From: Sporichthyaceae bacterium
Lineage (GTDB): Bacteria; Actinomycetota; Actinomycetes; Sporichthyales; Sporichthyaceae
DNA: 60,249 nt
Assembly (NCBI GenBank): GCA_036269075.1
Contig: DATASX010000100.1
Location: 1-60,249, forward strand
Reading direction: 5' to 3'
Shown: positions 43,801 to 51,822 of the stretch, piece after piece
Numbering within the stretch: position 1 is the first letter of the stretch
How the letters are laid out: each line of letters opens with the position of its first letter
Position numbers and translations under genes: made by a program
The notes under the pieces: model-generated
What the model was told of the DNA's origin: nothing
Database searches by the model: none
What the model saw: only the letters and a program-made list of their open reading frames with translations

Positions 43801-44172
43801 ATGGACGTGCCCGCGGTTTTCTCGGGTGCTCGCGACACCCGTGTGCTTCCCGTCGGTGAGGTGCTCTTCCACGAGGGCGAGCTGGGCGAGCACATGTACG
43901 GCGTGATCGCCGGCGAGATCGGCCTGTACAAGGGCGGCCACCGCGTCGGCGTAGTCGGTCCGGGCGAGGTGCTCGGCGAGATGGCGCTGGTGGACCGGTC
44001 GCCGCGCAGCCTGACGGCGAAGGCAGACGCCCAGACCACGGTCGCGGCGATGGACCGCGACACGTTCCTGTACCTCGTCAGCCACACGCCGAACCTGGCG
44101 CTGCAGGTCATGTCGGTGCTGGCCCGCCGGCTTCGGGACCGCGACGCGGCGCACGCCGGTGACCAGGGGTAG
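43801..44172 (+). CDS. Stand-alone cyclic nucleotide-binding domain protein
   Basis: 123 residues from ATG 43801 (AAGGTGG upstream; an in-frame GTG at 43792 is an alternative). One CNB/Crp-like sensor: VLPVGEVLFHEGELGEHMYGVIAGEIGLY, then GEVLGEMALVDRSPRSLTAKAD, the phosphate-binding cassette with its Glu and Arg (key residues). There is no helix-turn-helix, so it is not a Crp transcription factor. The next gene, 25 nt downstream, encodes a protein with cyclase domains, so the pair likely makes and senses a cyclic nucleotide. Confidence 0.85.
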   Translation: MDVPAVFSGARDTRVLPVGEVLFHEGELGEHMYGVIAGEIGLYKGGHRVGVVGPGEVLGEMALVDRSPRSLTAKADAQTTVAAMDRDTFLYLVSHTPNLALQVMSVLARRLRDRDAAHAGDQG

Positions 44173-44196
44173 TACACCGGCCTCGCCGCGAGGCTG

Positions 44197-47100
44197 GTGA
44201 GCGCGGCCGTGCCGGGCGAGGACCGGCAGTTCGACCCCTACGTGCCACGCGGGGTCCTGATGCAGCTCGCCGCCGAACCGTTCTCCCGGGTCCGCGAGGT
44301 CGACGGCTCGATGCTGTTCGCCGACCTGTCCGGGTTCACCCGCCTGTCCGAGCGCCTGCAACGCCGGGGCGCGGAGGGCGCCGAACTGCTGGTCGGGACG
44401 ATCAACCGGGTTTTCGAGCAGCTGCTGCGCGTCGCCTACGACAACGGCGGCAGCCTGATCAAGTTCGGCGGCGACGCGCTGCTGCTGTTCTTCGAGGGCG
44501 ACCGGCATCCGGAGCGCGCCGGCCACGCCGCGTTCCGGATGCGGCAGCGGCTGCGGGCACTGGTCCCGATGGACGTTGCCGGGGTCGCCGTCCGGCTGCG
44601 GATGACGGTCGGGGTCCACTCCGGGGCCTACCAGTTCTTCCTGGTTGGGGAATCGCACCTGGAGCCGCTGGTGGTGGGCAGCGGAGCCACGGGCATCGTG
44701 CGGACCGAGGCGTTGGCCGACAACGGGCAGATCGTGGTGAGTGCGAGCACGGCGGCACGGTTGCCGAAGCGGGTGCTCGGGCCGGCCGTGGCGGACTGCT
44801 TCCTGCTGCGGGCCGATCCGCTCACGGCCGACCTGGCCCTGGCCGGACCGATGGTGTTGCCGCCGACGGAGGCGGTCCGCCGGGCACTGTCGACCGCGGT
44901 CCGCGCGCACATCGCCGACGGTGGGTCCGCGCCCGAGCACCGCCGCGCCGCCGTCGCGTTCCTGCACTTCCGCGGGACCGACGCGATCCTGGAGCAGGAC
45001 GGCGTCGAGGCGCTCGCCGATGCGCTGCACGAGCTGGTCGCGCGCGCCCAACGAGCGGTCGATTCTTGGGGGGTCTGCTTCCTGGACTCCGACGTCGACG
45101 CCGACGGCGGCAAGCTGCTGTTCACCGCGGGGGCCCCACGGGTCGTCGGTGACGACGAGGAACGGCTCCTGCTGACGCTACGTCAGATCATGGACTCGCC
45201 GGGGCGATTGCCGATCCGGGTCGGGGTGAATCGCGGCCCGGTCTTCACCGGCGAGATCGGGCCCAGCTATCGCCGGTCCTACGTGGTCATGGGCGACACG
45301 ACCAACCTCGCCGCCCGGCTGATGGGCAAGGCCCAGGTCGGCCAGGTGCTGGCCAGTCGTTCCGTGCTCGACCGATGTGCGGCGCGCTTCGCGGTCGAAC
45401 CGCTGGAACCGTTCCTGGTCAAGGGAAAGATCCGGCCGGTCGAGGCGTTCGCGGTCGGCGCGCCGATCCGTTCGGCCACCCCGGCCCCAGCGGCGGCGGG
45501 CCCGGCCCTGGTCGGGCGGGTCGCGGAGTCGGCGACGTTGCGATCCGCGTTGGCCGACGCGGTCGCCGGTCGCGGTGGCTTGGTCGAGGTCGTCGGCGAC
45601 GCGGGCGTCGGTAAGACCCGCCTGCTCGAGGAGGTGTCCGGCGGCGCGGGCGCCCGCCGGTACTGGGTCGCTTGCGAGGCCGCCGCCTCGGTCGTCCCGT
45701 ACGGGATGTGGCACAGGCTGTTGCGCGGCCTGCTCGGCTGCACCGCAACCGACTCGGCCGAGGTCGTACTGGATCGGCTGAGTGAACGCTGCGCGCAGGT
45801 GGGAGTCACCGATCTGCTGCCGCTGCTCGCGGACGTGGCCGGCCTGGAGGTCGCACCGAACCCGGTGACCACCGCCCTGCTCCCGCAGTTCCGCGCCCTG
45901 CGCACCCACGCCGCGGTGCTCCGACTGCTGGAACCCGACCTGCCCCTGCCCAGCCTGCTGCTGATCGACTCGGCCCACTTGATGGACGAGGCATCGGCAG
46001 GGCTGCTCGCGGCGCTGCGGGATGCCCTCGGCGCCTCGTGCTGGCTGCTGGTGGTTGCCTCCCGCACGGCCACCGGCCCGGTGGGCGAGCGTCTTATCGA
46101 ACTTGCGCCGCTGTCCGCCGAGGAGTCCTTGGCCCTGGTCCACGCCCGCACCGCGGAGGCACCGATCCCGGGCCACCTCGTCGCCGAGATGGTGGCCCGC
46201 TCCGGCGGTAATCCGCAGTTCCTGCTCGACCTGTCGGCCGCGGCGGGGACCGACCTGCCCGACTCGGTGCAGGCCGCGGTCGTGGCGCAGATCGACGCGC
46301 TGCCGCCCGGCGACCGGGCGTTGCTGCGGCGCGCCGCCGTGCTCGGCGCGGCATTCGGCGCCGGCCTGGCCGACGTCGTGCTGGCCGTGCCGGCCGCCGA
46401 CGAGCGGTGGAGCAGGCTCGCCGGGTTCGTCGCGCCCGGCGGTGACGGTCGGTTCCGGTTCGGCCGGCCCCTGGTCCACGAGGTCGCCTACGCCGGACTG
46501 CCGTACGCCGAACGACGCCTGCTGCACGCCGCGGTGGCCCAGGCGCTGGCCGCCGTCCCCGCCGGGTCGACCGACCCGGGTGTGCTGGCCGCCCATCACC
46601 GGGCTGCCGGGAACGACGCCGAGGCATTCGGGTTGGCCCTGCAGGCGGCGCGGCGCGCCTTGGCGCGGGCCGCGCCGGGCGACGCGGCGCGACTGTTCCG
46701 GGCCACGCTGGACTCCGCCCGGGTGATCCGGCTGCCCCAGCCGGAGCTCGCCGCTGTCTGGGAGGGCCTCGGTGAGGCGCTGCGACTGGCCGGGGAGAGC
46801 GGCCCGGCCGACCGGGCCTACCGCGAGGCCCGGCGGGCCGTCGGCGACGACCCGATGCACAGCGCCCGCCTGCTGCACCGGCAGGCCCGGTTGGCGCACC
46901 GCTCCGGGCACCCGGCCGCCGGCGTCCGGTGGGCCCGGCGGGGGTTGCGCCTGTTGGCCGAGCACAGCGGGCCGACGGCGGACGCCTGGCGGGCCCGACT
47001 GCTGGCCACCGAGGCCGCCGACCGGATGGACCAAGGCCGGCCGGTGGACGCGGTCCGGCTGTGCCGCAAGGCCCTGGCGCTGGCCTGGGACGACGTCGAC

Positions 47101-47964
47101 GAGACCGCGGCCCGGGCCCGGGCGCACGCCGGGTATCTGCTCGACTGGGCGCTGGTGGTGCTCGGCCGCGGCGCGGAGGCTGTGCACTCGCGGGAAGCCT
47201 TGGCCATCTACGACCGGCTCGGCGACCTGGAGGAGAAGTCGCGGGTGCTGAACAACCTGGGCATGTTCGCCTACTGGGGCGGCCGGTGGGACGAGGCCGT
47301 CGAGCTGTACCGGGAGTGCGGTGCGCTCGGCACCCGGACCGGCGACGCGGAGACCGTGGCCTGCTCCCGCTGCAACGTCGGCGAGGTGCTGTCCGACCAG
47401 GGGGAATGGGACGCGGCCGAGGTCGAGTTGGCGGAGGCCTACCGGGTCTGGCGGGCCTCGGGCAACGACGGCGGCGCGGGTTTCGCCCGGATGCTGCTCG
47501 GCCGCACCGCGGCGCGGGCCGGCCGGCTGCCCGCCGGGGTTGCGTTGCTGGAGTCCGCTGTCGCCGAACTGGCCGCCCACGGGATGGAGGACGCCAACCT
47601 GGCCCGGGGCTACCTGGCAGAGGCGCTGGCCCAGGCCGGTCGCGGCGCCGAGGCCGAGGTGGTCCTCAAGGCCGTCTGGCCCGGGACCGATGTGCCGCCG
47701 GGGCCGCTGCTGCTGCGCGCGCGGGCACTGGCCCGGGAGCCCGAGGGCGACGAGGGGGTCCGGATCGGGCTGCTGGCCGCCTTGGAGGCCGCGCGGGCGG
47801 CTGGGAACGCCTACGAGGTCGGCGTCTGCCTGGACCTGTTGTGCGCGCTGCCGGTCACGGCCCACACCCGAGGCTGGACGGCCGAGCGGGACGACGTCCT
47901 GGCCCGCTTCGGCGTCCGGCGCCTGGCCCCGCCGCCCTGGGCCGCGCACCTCGATCATCGATGA
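44197..47964 (+). CDS. Double nucleotide-cyclase-domain, AAA ATPase and TPR protein
   Basis: 1255 residues, GTG 44197 just after GCGAGGC. First cyclase homology domain (about 38-200): metal-site SMLFADLSGFTRLSERL and GGSLIKFGGDALLLFF are present. Second domain (about 245-400): LPIRVGVNRGPVFTGEIG and YVVMGDTTNLAARL, but its metal motif reads AFLHFRGTDAI and seems degenerate. Then a P-loop ATPase, LVGRVAESATL with GDAGVGKT near 468-475, and long TPR-like helical repeats to the end. This order resembles soluble adenylyl cyclase (ADCY10) and actinobacterial LuxR-less cousins. Likely a regulated cAMP enzyme. It ends at a palindrome containing its stop codon. Confidence 0.87.
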   Translation: MSAAVPGEDRQFDPYVPRGVLMQLAAEPFSRVREVDGSMLFADLSGFTRLSERLQRRGAEGAELLVGTINRVFEQLLRVAYDNGGSLIKFGGDALLLFFEGDRHPERAGHAAFRMRQRLRALVPMDVAGVAVRLRMTVGVHSGAYQFFLVGESHLEPLVVGSGATGIVRTEALADNGQIVVSASTAARLPKRVLGPAVADCFLLRADPLTADLALAGPMVLPPTEAVRRALSTAVRAHIADGGSAPEHRRAAVAFLHFRGTDAILEQDGVEALADALHELVARAQRAVDSWGVCFLDSDVDADGGKLLFTAGAPRVVGDDEERLLLTLRQIMDSPGRLPIRVGVNRGPVFTGEIGPSYRRSYVVMGDTTNLAARLMGKAQVGQVLASRSVLDRCAARFAVEPLEPFLVKGKIRPVEAFAVGAPIRSATPAPAAAGPALVGRVAESATLRSALADAVAGRGGLVEVVGDAGVGKTRLLEEVSGGAGARRYWVACEAAASVVPYGMWHRLLRGLLGCTATDSAEVVLDRLSERCAQVGVTDLLPLLADVAGLEVAPNPVTTALLPQFRALRTHAAVLRLLEPDLPLPSLLLIDSAHLMDEASAGLLAALRDALGASCWLLVVASRTATGPVGERLIELAPLSAEESLALVHARTAEAPIPGHLVAEMVARSGGNPQFLLDLSAAAGTDLPDSVQAAVVAQIDALPPGDRALLRRAAVLGAAFGAGLADVVLAVPAADERWSRLAGFVAPGGDGRFRFGRPLVHEVAYAGLPYAERRLLHAAVAQALAAVPAGSTDPGVLAAHHRAAGNDAEAFGLALQAARRALARAAPGDAARLFRATLDSARVIRLPQPELAAVWEGLGEALRLAGESGPADRAYREARRAVGDDPMHSARLLHRQARLAHRSGHPAAGVRWARRGLRLLAEHSGPTADAWRARLLATEAADRMDQGRPVDAVRLCRKALALAWDDVDETAARARAHAGYLLDWALVVLGRGAEAVHSREALAIYDRLGDLEEKSRVLNNLGMFAYWGGRWDEAVELYRECGALGTRTGDAETVACSRCNVGEVLSDQGEWDAAEVELAEAYRVWRASGNDGGAGFARMLLGRTAARAGRLPAGVALLESAVAELAAHGMEDANLARGYLAEALAQAGRGAEAEVVLKAVWPGTDVPPGPLLLRARALAREPEGDEGVRIGLLAALEAARAAGNAYEVGVCLDLLCALPVTAHTRGWTAERDDVLARFGVRRLAPPPWAAHLDHR
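45172..45186. repeat. Perfect palindrome CTGACG CTA CGTCAG in the cyclase gene
   Basis: Read as L-T-L-R-Q between the two motifs of the second cyclase domain. Confidence 0.85.
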
Positions 47965-47998
47965 TCGCAGCGTTGTTCTCTCATACGCGGGGCGTCGT
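47949..47998. repeat. 3'-end element copy 1: ATCATCGATGAT plus TCTCATACGCG
   Basis: A perfect 16-bp palindrome centred near 47957, CGATCATCGATGATCG, contains the last codons and TGA stop (His-Arg-stop) of the cyclase gene. About 13 nt later comes TCTCATACGCG-GGGCGTCGT. The same two parts in the same order, on the minus strand, end the M30-like protease gene at 54369. Confidence 0.7.
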
Positions 47999-48010
47999 TC
48001 TGCGGGCCTG

Positions 48011-48874
48011 TCAGAGCCCGATCGGGGCCCCGGGGTCGTCGTCGTGGCCGCCGCGACCCAGCCGATGCATCGAATCGTCCAGGTCGTCGACCGAGACCGC
48101 CGGAACGCCCATCCGCAGCAGGGAATCCATCGACTGCGGGTGGCCCGCCGAGGCGATCAGCAGTTGGTCGTGCTGCTCGGCGAGCTCGACGTCCTGCCGG
48201 GTGACCGAGACGTCCCAGGCCAGCAGCACCGGGTAGTGGCTGTTCAGCGCGAAATCCTTGTTCCACGAGTGGAACACCAGCCCGAGCCGGTCGGCTCCGG
48301 CGTCGGAGAGCCGGCCCAGGTAGTCGGTGCTGTCGGCCAGGTAGGTCATCCGGGGCGAGACGTTCAGCCCGTGGTCGCGGACCATGTCGACGAGGGCCTT
48401 GGCCTGCCCGCCGTCGCGCACGACCTTGCAGTGGATGAACACCCGCGCGGTCGCCGAGTGTGCGGCGATGAAGTCCAGTGCCTGGTCGAGGGTGGGCACG
48501 TGCTGGAAGCCGTACGCATCGTCGTCGACTGCTCCCGCGTCGCAGCGCCGCAGTTCCTCCGCGCTGGTCCGCTCGATCGCTCCGCTGCAGTCGGTTGTGC
48601 GGTTCAGGGTCTCGTCGTGCAGCACGACCGGGACGCCGTCGCTGGTGAAGCGGACGTCGAAAATGATGCCGTCGACGCCGACCGCGATCGAGTGGCGGAA
48701 TGCCGCGATCGTCGACTCCGGGGTGTCGACCATGCCGCCGCGGTGGGCGATGACCATCGGCCCGCGGTCCGCGGCGCCCGCGCGCGCCGTCGGGCTCAGC
48801 AGCAGACCGGCGACGGCGACGATGGCCAGGCCCGCCCGGGACCGACCATGTGAGGAATTCACAAATCGGACCAT
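48011..48874 (-). CDS. Secreted GDPD-fold protein with altered metal ligands
   Basis: 287 residues from ATG 48874; no good binding site, so a leaderless or weak start. Signal peptide about 1-34 (LAIVAVAGLLLSPTARAGAA). Glycerophosphodiester phosphodiesterase fold: MVIAHRGGMVDTPESTIAAF with catalytic His44, and VVLHDETLNRTT with His86. The metal-binding Glu of the usual E-x-D motif is Ile71 (GIIFDVR), and the second Glu of the I-E-I-K motif is His148 (FIHCK). The active site is therefore doubtful; it may bind a phosphodiester polymer or use other ligands. Divergent from the propeller protein gene. Confidence 0.82.
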   Translation of the reverse strand: MVRFVNSSHGRSRAGLAIVAVAGLLLSPTARAGAADRGPMVIAHRGGMVDTPESTIAAFRHSIAVGVDGIIFDVRFTSDGVPVVLHDETLNRTTDCSGAIERTSAEELRRCDAGAVDDDAYGFQHVPTLDQALDFIAAHSATARVFIHCKVVRDGGQAKALVDMVRDHGLNVSPRMTYLADSTDYLGRLSDAGADRLGLVFHSWNKDFALNSHYPVLLAWDVSVTRQDVELAEQHDQLLIASAGHPQSMDSLLRMGVPAVSVDDLDDSMHRLGRGGHDDDPGAPIGL

Positions 48875-48910
48875 AACTCTGCGTCGACCAAGGCTGTGTC
48901 GACAAGAAGT

Positions 48911-48916
48911 TACGAT
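48911..48916 (+). promoter_or_regulatory. -10 element of a probable leaderless transcript
   Basis: TACGAT fits TANNNT and ends 6 nt before GTG 48923, which has no Shine-Dalgarno. This implies a leaderless mRNA for the propeller protein. Confidence 0.5.
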
Positions 48917-48922
48917 TGTCCG

Positions 48923-51676
48923 GTGAGCGGCGAAACGGCCGAATCGCCTGAGGCCGGGCGTCGACACCGGCCGCGGCGCCGATCGGGGCGGGCCCGGCGG
49001 CCCGTCCGGCGCGGTCTTGCGCTGTGGTCGGTCTTGGCGACGCTCGCCGCGGCACTCTCCGCCCTGACCCTGCCGCCCGATGTCCGCGCCGGGGTCCGTC
49101 CCGCGAACTCGGCCGAGCATTCCGGCTCCACCGTGGTGGTCAGCGGTGATCGCCGGGGCACGGTGCTCCCGGGCCGCAGCTACGGCCCCGCGATGAGCTC
49201 CGACGGCCGCTGGATCGCGTTCGACTCCGACTCCTCGAACCTGGTCTCCGGCGGGCACGGCCAGGTCTACCTGCGCGACATGCGGACCGGGCAGATCGAC
49301 CTGGTCAGCGCCACCCCGAAGGGCACCGGCGCCGACGGCGAGTCCTACGCGCCGTCGGTCTCCGCCGACGGCCGCTGGGTGGCGTTCGTGTCCGAGGCCG
49401 ACGACGTCCTGTCCGGCGTCGGTAGCGACAAGGCCCGCCACGTCTACCTGCGGGACCGGGTCGCGCGCAGCACCCGACGCCTGGATCTGGCACCGGACGG
49501 CCGGTCGCTGGTCGAGGGCAACAGCCCCGCGATCAGCGCCGACGGCCGGTCGGTGGTCTACACGGCCGGCGTGCCCGAGGTGTCCGACGGCACTGCCGAC
49601 GACCAGGGCGGGATGTTCGTCTACGACACCCGGACCGGCGGCCGGGAGCGACTCGGGCACGTCGACGGCATGGACCCCGCGATTTCCGGCGACGGCCGCT
49701 GGGTGGTGTTCTCCTCCGAGGACCGCGATCTGGTGCCGGGCGACACCAACCGCAAGGCCGACTGCTTCCGCTACGACCGCAAGACCCACCGGGTAGACCT
49801 GATCAGCACCGATTCCGCCGGCCACGAGGGCAACGAGGAGAGCACCGGCGCGGCGATCAGCCCGGACGGCAACTCGGTGGTCTTCGTGTCCTCCGCAACG
49901 AATCTGACGACCGATCAGATCGCCGCGCGGCAGGCCAAGGCCGGGCAGACCCAGGTCTACCGGCGCGACCTGCGCACCGGACGCGTCCGCCTGGTCAGTA
50001 CCGACGGTCACGGCCACGGCGGCAACGGCGCCTCCGGCGGGGCCGTGCTCAGCTCCGACGGCCGTTGGGTGATCTACCTGTCGCAGGCCGGCGACCTGCC
50101 GGGCTCGGTCGGCGTCAGCTCGGCCGGCGGTTCGGAGCACGTGTTCCGGTGGGACTCGCTGACCGGAGCGACCAGCCTGGTCGACGTCACCCCGAGGGGC
50201 CGGGCCGGCAACGGGGTGGCGACCTCGTTCCCTGCGGTCAACGCCGACGGCTCCCTGGTCGCGTTCGGCTCGCGCGCCGCCGACCTGGTGCCCGGTGCCG
50301 GGGGCGGCAACGACGCGATCTACGAACGGCGCTGGCCCGGCGGCGGGGCGACCCATCCGGCCGGGACCCCGGGCCGGCCCGCGCCGCTCTACCTGCCCGG
50401 CCACGAACCGGCCGTACCGGCCGGCTCGGCCCCGGTCGGCGACGACGTGAGCGCGACCCCGGCCGTCAGCTCCGACGGCCGCTGGGTCGCGTTCGCCTCC
50501 CGCGCCACCAACCTCGTCGCGGGGATCGGCAACCACGTCCAGAACGTGTTCGTCACCGATACCAGAACCCACCGCGTCCGGCTGGTCAGCGCGTCCTCGG
50601 CCGGGCAGCCGGCCAACGCCGACAGCGCCGACCCGTCGATCAGCGCCGACGGCCGCTGGGTGGTGTTCGACTCGTTCGCCAACAACCTCGTCCCCGGCTC
50701 GCGCGGCCGGTCCGGCGAGGTCTACCTGCACGACATGTCCGACGGGACCACCGTGCGGGTCTCGGTGAACCTGAGCGGCGCGGAGCCGGACGGCCAGAGC
50801 GGCCTGGCCCGCATCAGCAGCGACGGCCGGTACGTGGCCTTCGAGTCGGTGGCCGGCGACCTGGTACCCGGCCGTCCACCGCGATCGCAGGTCTACGTCT
50901 GGGACCGGACGACCAAGCTCACCACGCTGATCAGCTCCGGCTGGTTGGGCGGCCCGGGCGACGCGGGTAGCGGCGACGCCGCGATCTCCACCGACGGCCG
51001 CTACGTCGCGTTCGAGTCCGCGGCGGACAACCTCGTGCCGGGCACGACCCCGGGCATCACCGAGGTATACGTCCGCGACCGCGCGCTCAACACCACCACG
51101 CTCGTCTCGCGGCACAGCTCGCCGATCGGCGACGACACCAGTTCGCACCCGTCGATCAGCGCGGACGGCCGGTTCGTGGCCTTCGAGTCGATGGCCACGA
51201 ACCTGCTGGCGCCGGACCTCACCGGGGCCCCGGCCAGCCCGTCCGACCAACCACCGATCGACGGCGACCCGCACGTGCTCTCGCACGTCTACGTCCGCGA
51301 CCTGACCGCGATGACCACTGTCCAGGTGGACCTGACCGACGCCGGTGCCCCGGCTCGCGGCGACAGCTACCACGCCGCGATCACCGCCGACGGTCGCACG
51401 GTGGTCTTCGCCTCCACCGACCCGACGCTGGCGCCGGGAGGCAGGCGGGTGCAGATCGACGTCTACCTGCGGGACCTGGCCGCGCGGACCACCTCGCGCG
51501 TCTCCACGGCCGCCGACACCAACCAGGCCGTCGGGGCCAGCCGGACCCCCGAGGTCGACGCCGACGGCGGGCTGGTGGTGTTCGCCTCCGAGGCGTCGGT
51601 GGCCGGCCCGGCCGACCCGGACGGCGACATCTACGCCCGGGAGGTCAAAGCCGGCCGGACCAGCCGAGTTACCTGA
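48923..51676 (+). CDS. Secreted TolB/PD40-like beta-propeller protein
   Basis: 917 residues from GTG 48923 (an upstream in-frame GTG at 48896 is less likely given the promoter). Arg-rich N-terminus and hydrophobic stretch (LALWSVLATLAAALSALTL) form a signal or anchor. The rest is a long series of repeats of the form SxDGRWVAFxSxAxxLVxG followed by QVYLRDxxTGxxxLVS, about 15 or more blades, as in WD40-like PD40 and TolB propellers; two separate propellers are likely, split by a Pro/Gly-rich linker near 470-500. Such proteins act as extracellular binding platforms. No catalytic domain seen. Confidence 0.88.
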   Translation: MSGETAESPEAGRRHRPRRRSGRARRPVRRGLALWSVLATLAAALSALTLPPDVRAGVRPANSAEHSGSTVVVSGDRRGTVLPGRSYGPAMSSDGRWIAFDSDSSNLVSGGHGQVYLRDMRTGQIDLVSATPKGTGADGESYAPSVSADGRWVAFVSEADDVLSGVGSDKARHVYLRDRVARSTRRLDLAPDGRSLVEGNSPAISADGRSVVYTAGVPEVSDGTADDQGGMFVYDTRTGGRERLGHVDGMDPAISGDGRWVVFSSEDRDLVPGDTNRKADCFRYDRKTHRVDLISTDSAGHEGNEESTGAAISPDGNSVVFVSSATNLTTDQIAARQAKAGQTQVYRRDLRTGRVRLVSTDGHGHGGNGASGGAVLSSDGRWVIYLSQAGDLPGSVGVSSAGGSEHVFRWDSLTGATSLVDVTPRGRAGNGVATSFPAVNADGSLVAFGSRAADLVPGAGGGNDAIYERRWPGGGATHPAGTPGRPAPLYLPGHEPAVPAGSAPVGDDVSATPAVSSDGRWVAFASRATNLVAGIGNHVQNVFVTDTRTHRVRLVSASSAGQPANADSADPSISADGRWVVFDSFANNLVPGSRGRSGEVYLHDMSDGTTVRVSVNLSGAEPDGQSGLARISSDGRYVAFESVAGDLVPGRPPRSQVYVWDRTTKLTTLISSGWLGGPGDAGSGDAAISTDGRYVAFESAADNLVPGTTPGITEVYVRDRALNTTTLVSRHSSPIGDDTSSHPSISADGRFVAFESMATNLLAPDLTGAPASPSDQPPIDGDPHVLSHVYVRDLTAMTTVQVDLTDAGAPARGDSYHAAITADGRTVVFASTDPTLAPGGRRVQIDVYLRDLAARTTSRVSTAADTNQAVGASRTPEVDADGGLVVFASEASVAGPADPDGDIYAREVKAGRTSRVT

Positions 51677-51747
51677 GCTGTACGGCGGAGCGTAAAAGCT
51701 CGACCACGGCGGGCTTATTGAGCTTATTTGCTCATTCGCGCAATCGG

Positions 51748-51753
51748 TACAAT
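51748..51753 (+). promoter_or_regulatory. Probable -10 of the LCP gene
   Basis: TACAAT in an AT-rich tract (51715-51755) 70 nt before the LCP start. A convincing -35 at the right distance was not found. Confidence 0.45.
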
Positions 51754-51822
51754 AACGTCCGGTTGTGGGCCGCCCCTTCAGCGAGCCGCATCGGATGCTG
51801 ACGGAGGGCAGGTGAGCCGCGG

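Noticed and set aside
45178-47958. Long minus-strand ORF opposite the cyclase gene
   Set aside because: Its composition is the typical GC-rich antisense of the real TPR/ATPase gene, with no domain.
48011-51373. A 1120-residue minus-strand ORF covering the propeller gene
   Set aside because: The upstream 800 residues are the antisense of the propeller repeats; the GDPD domain and its signal peptide begin at 48874.
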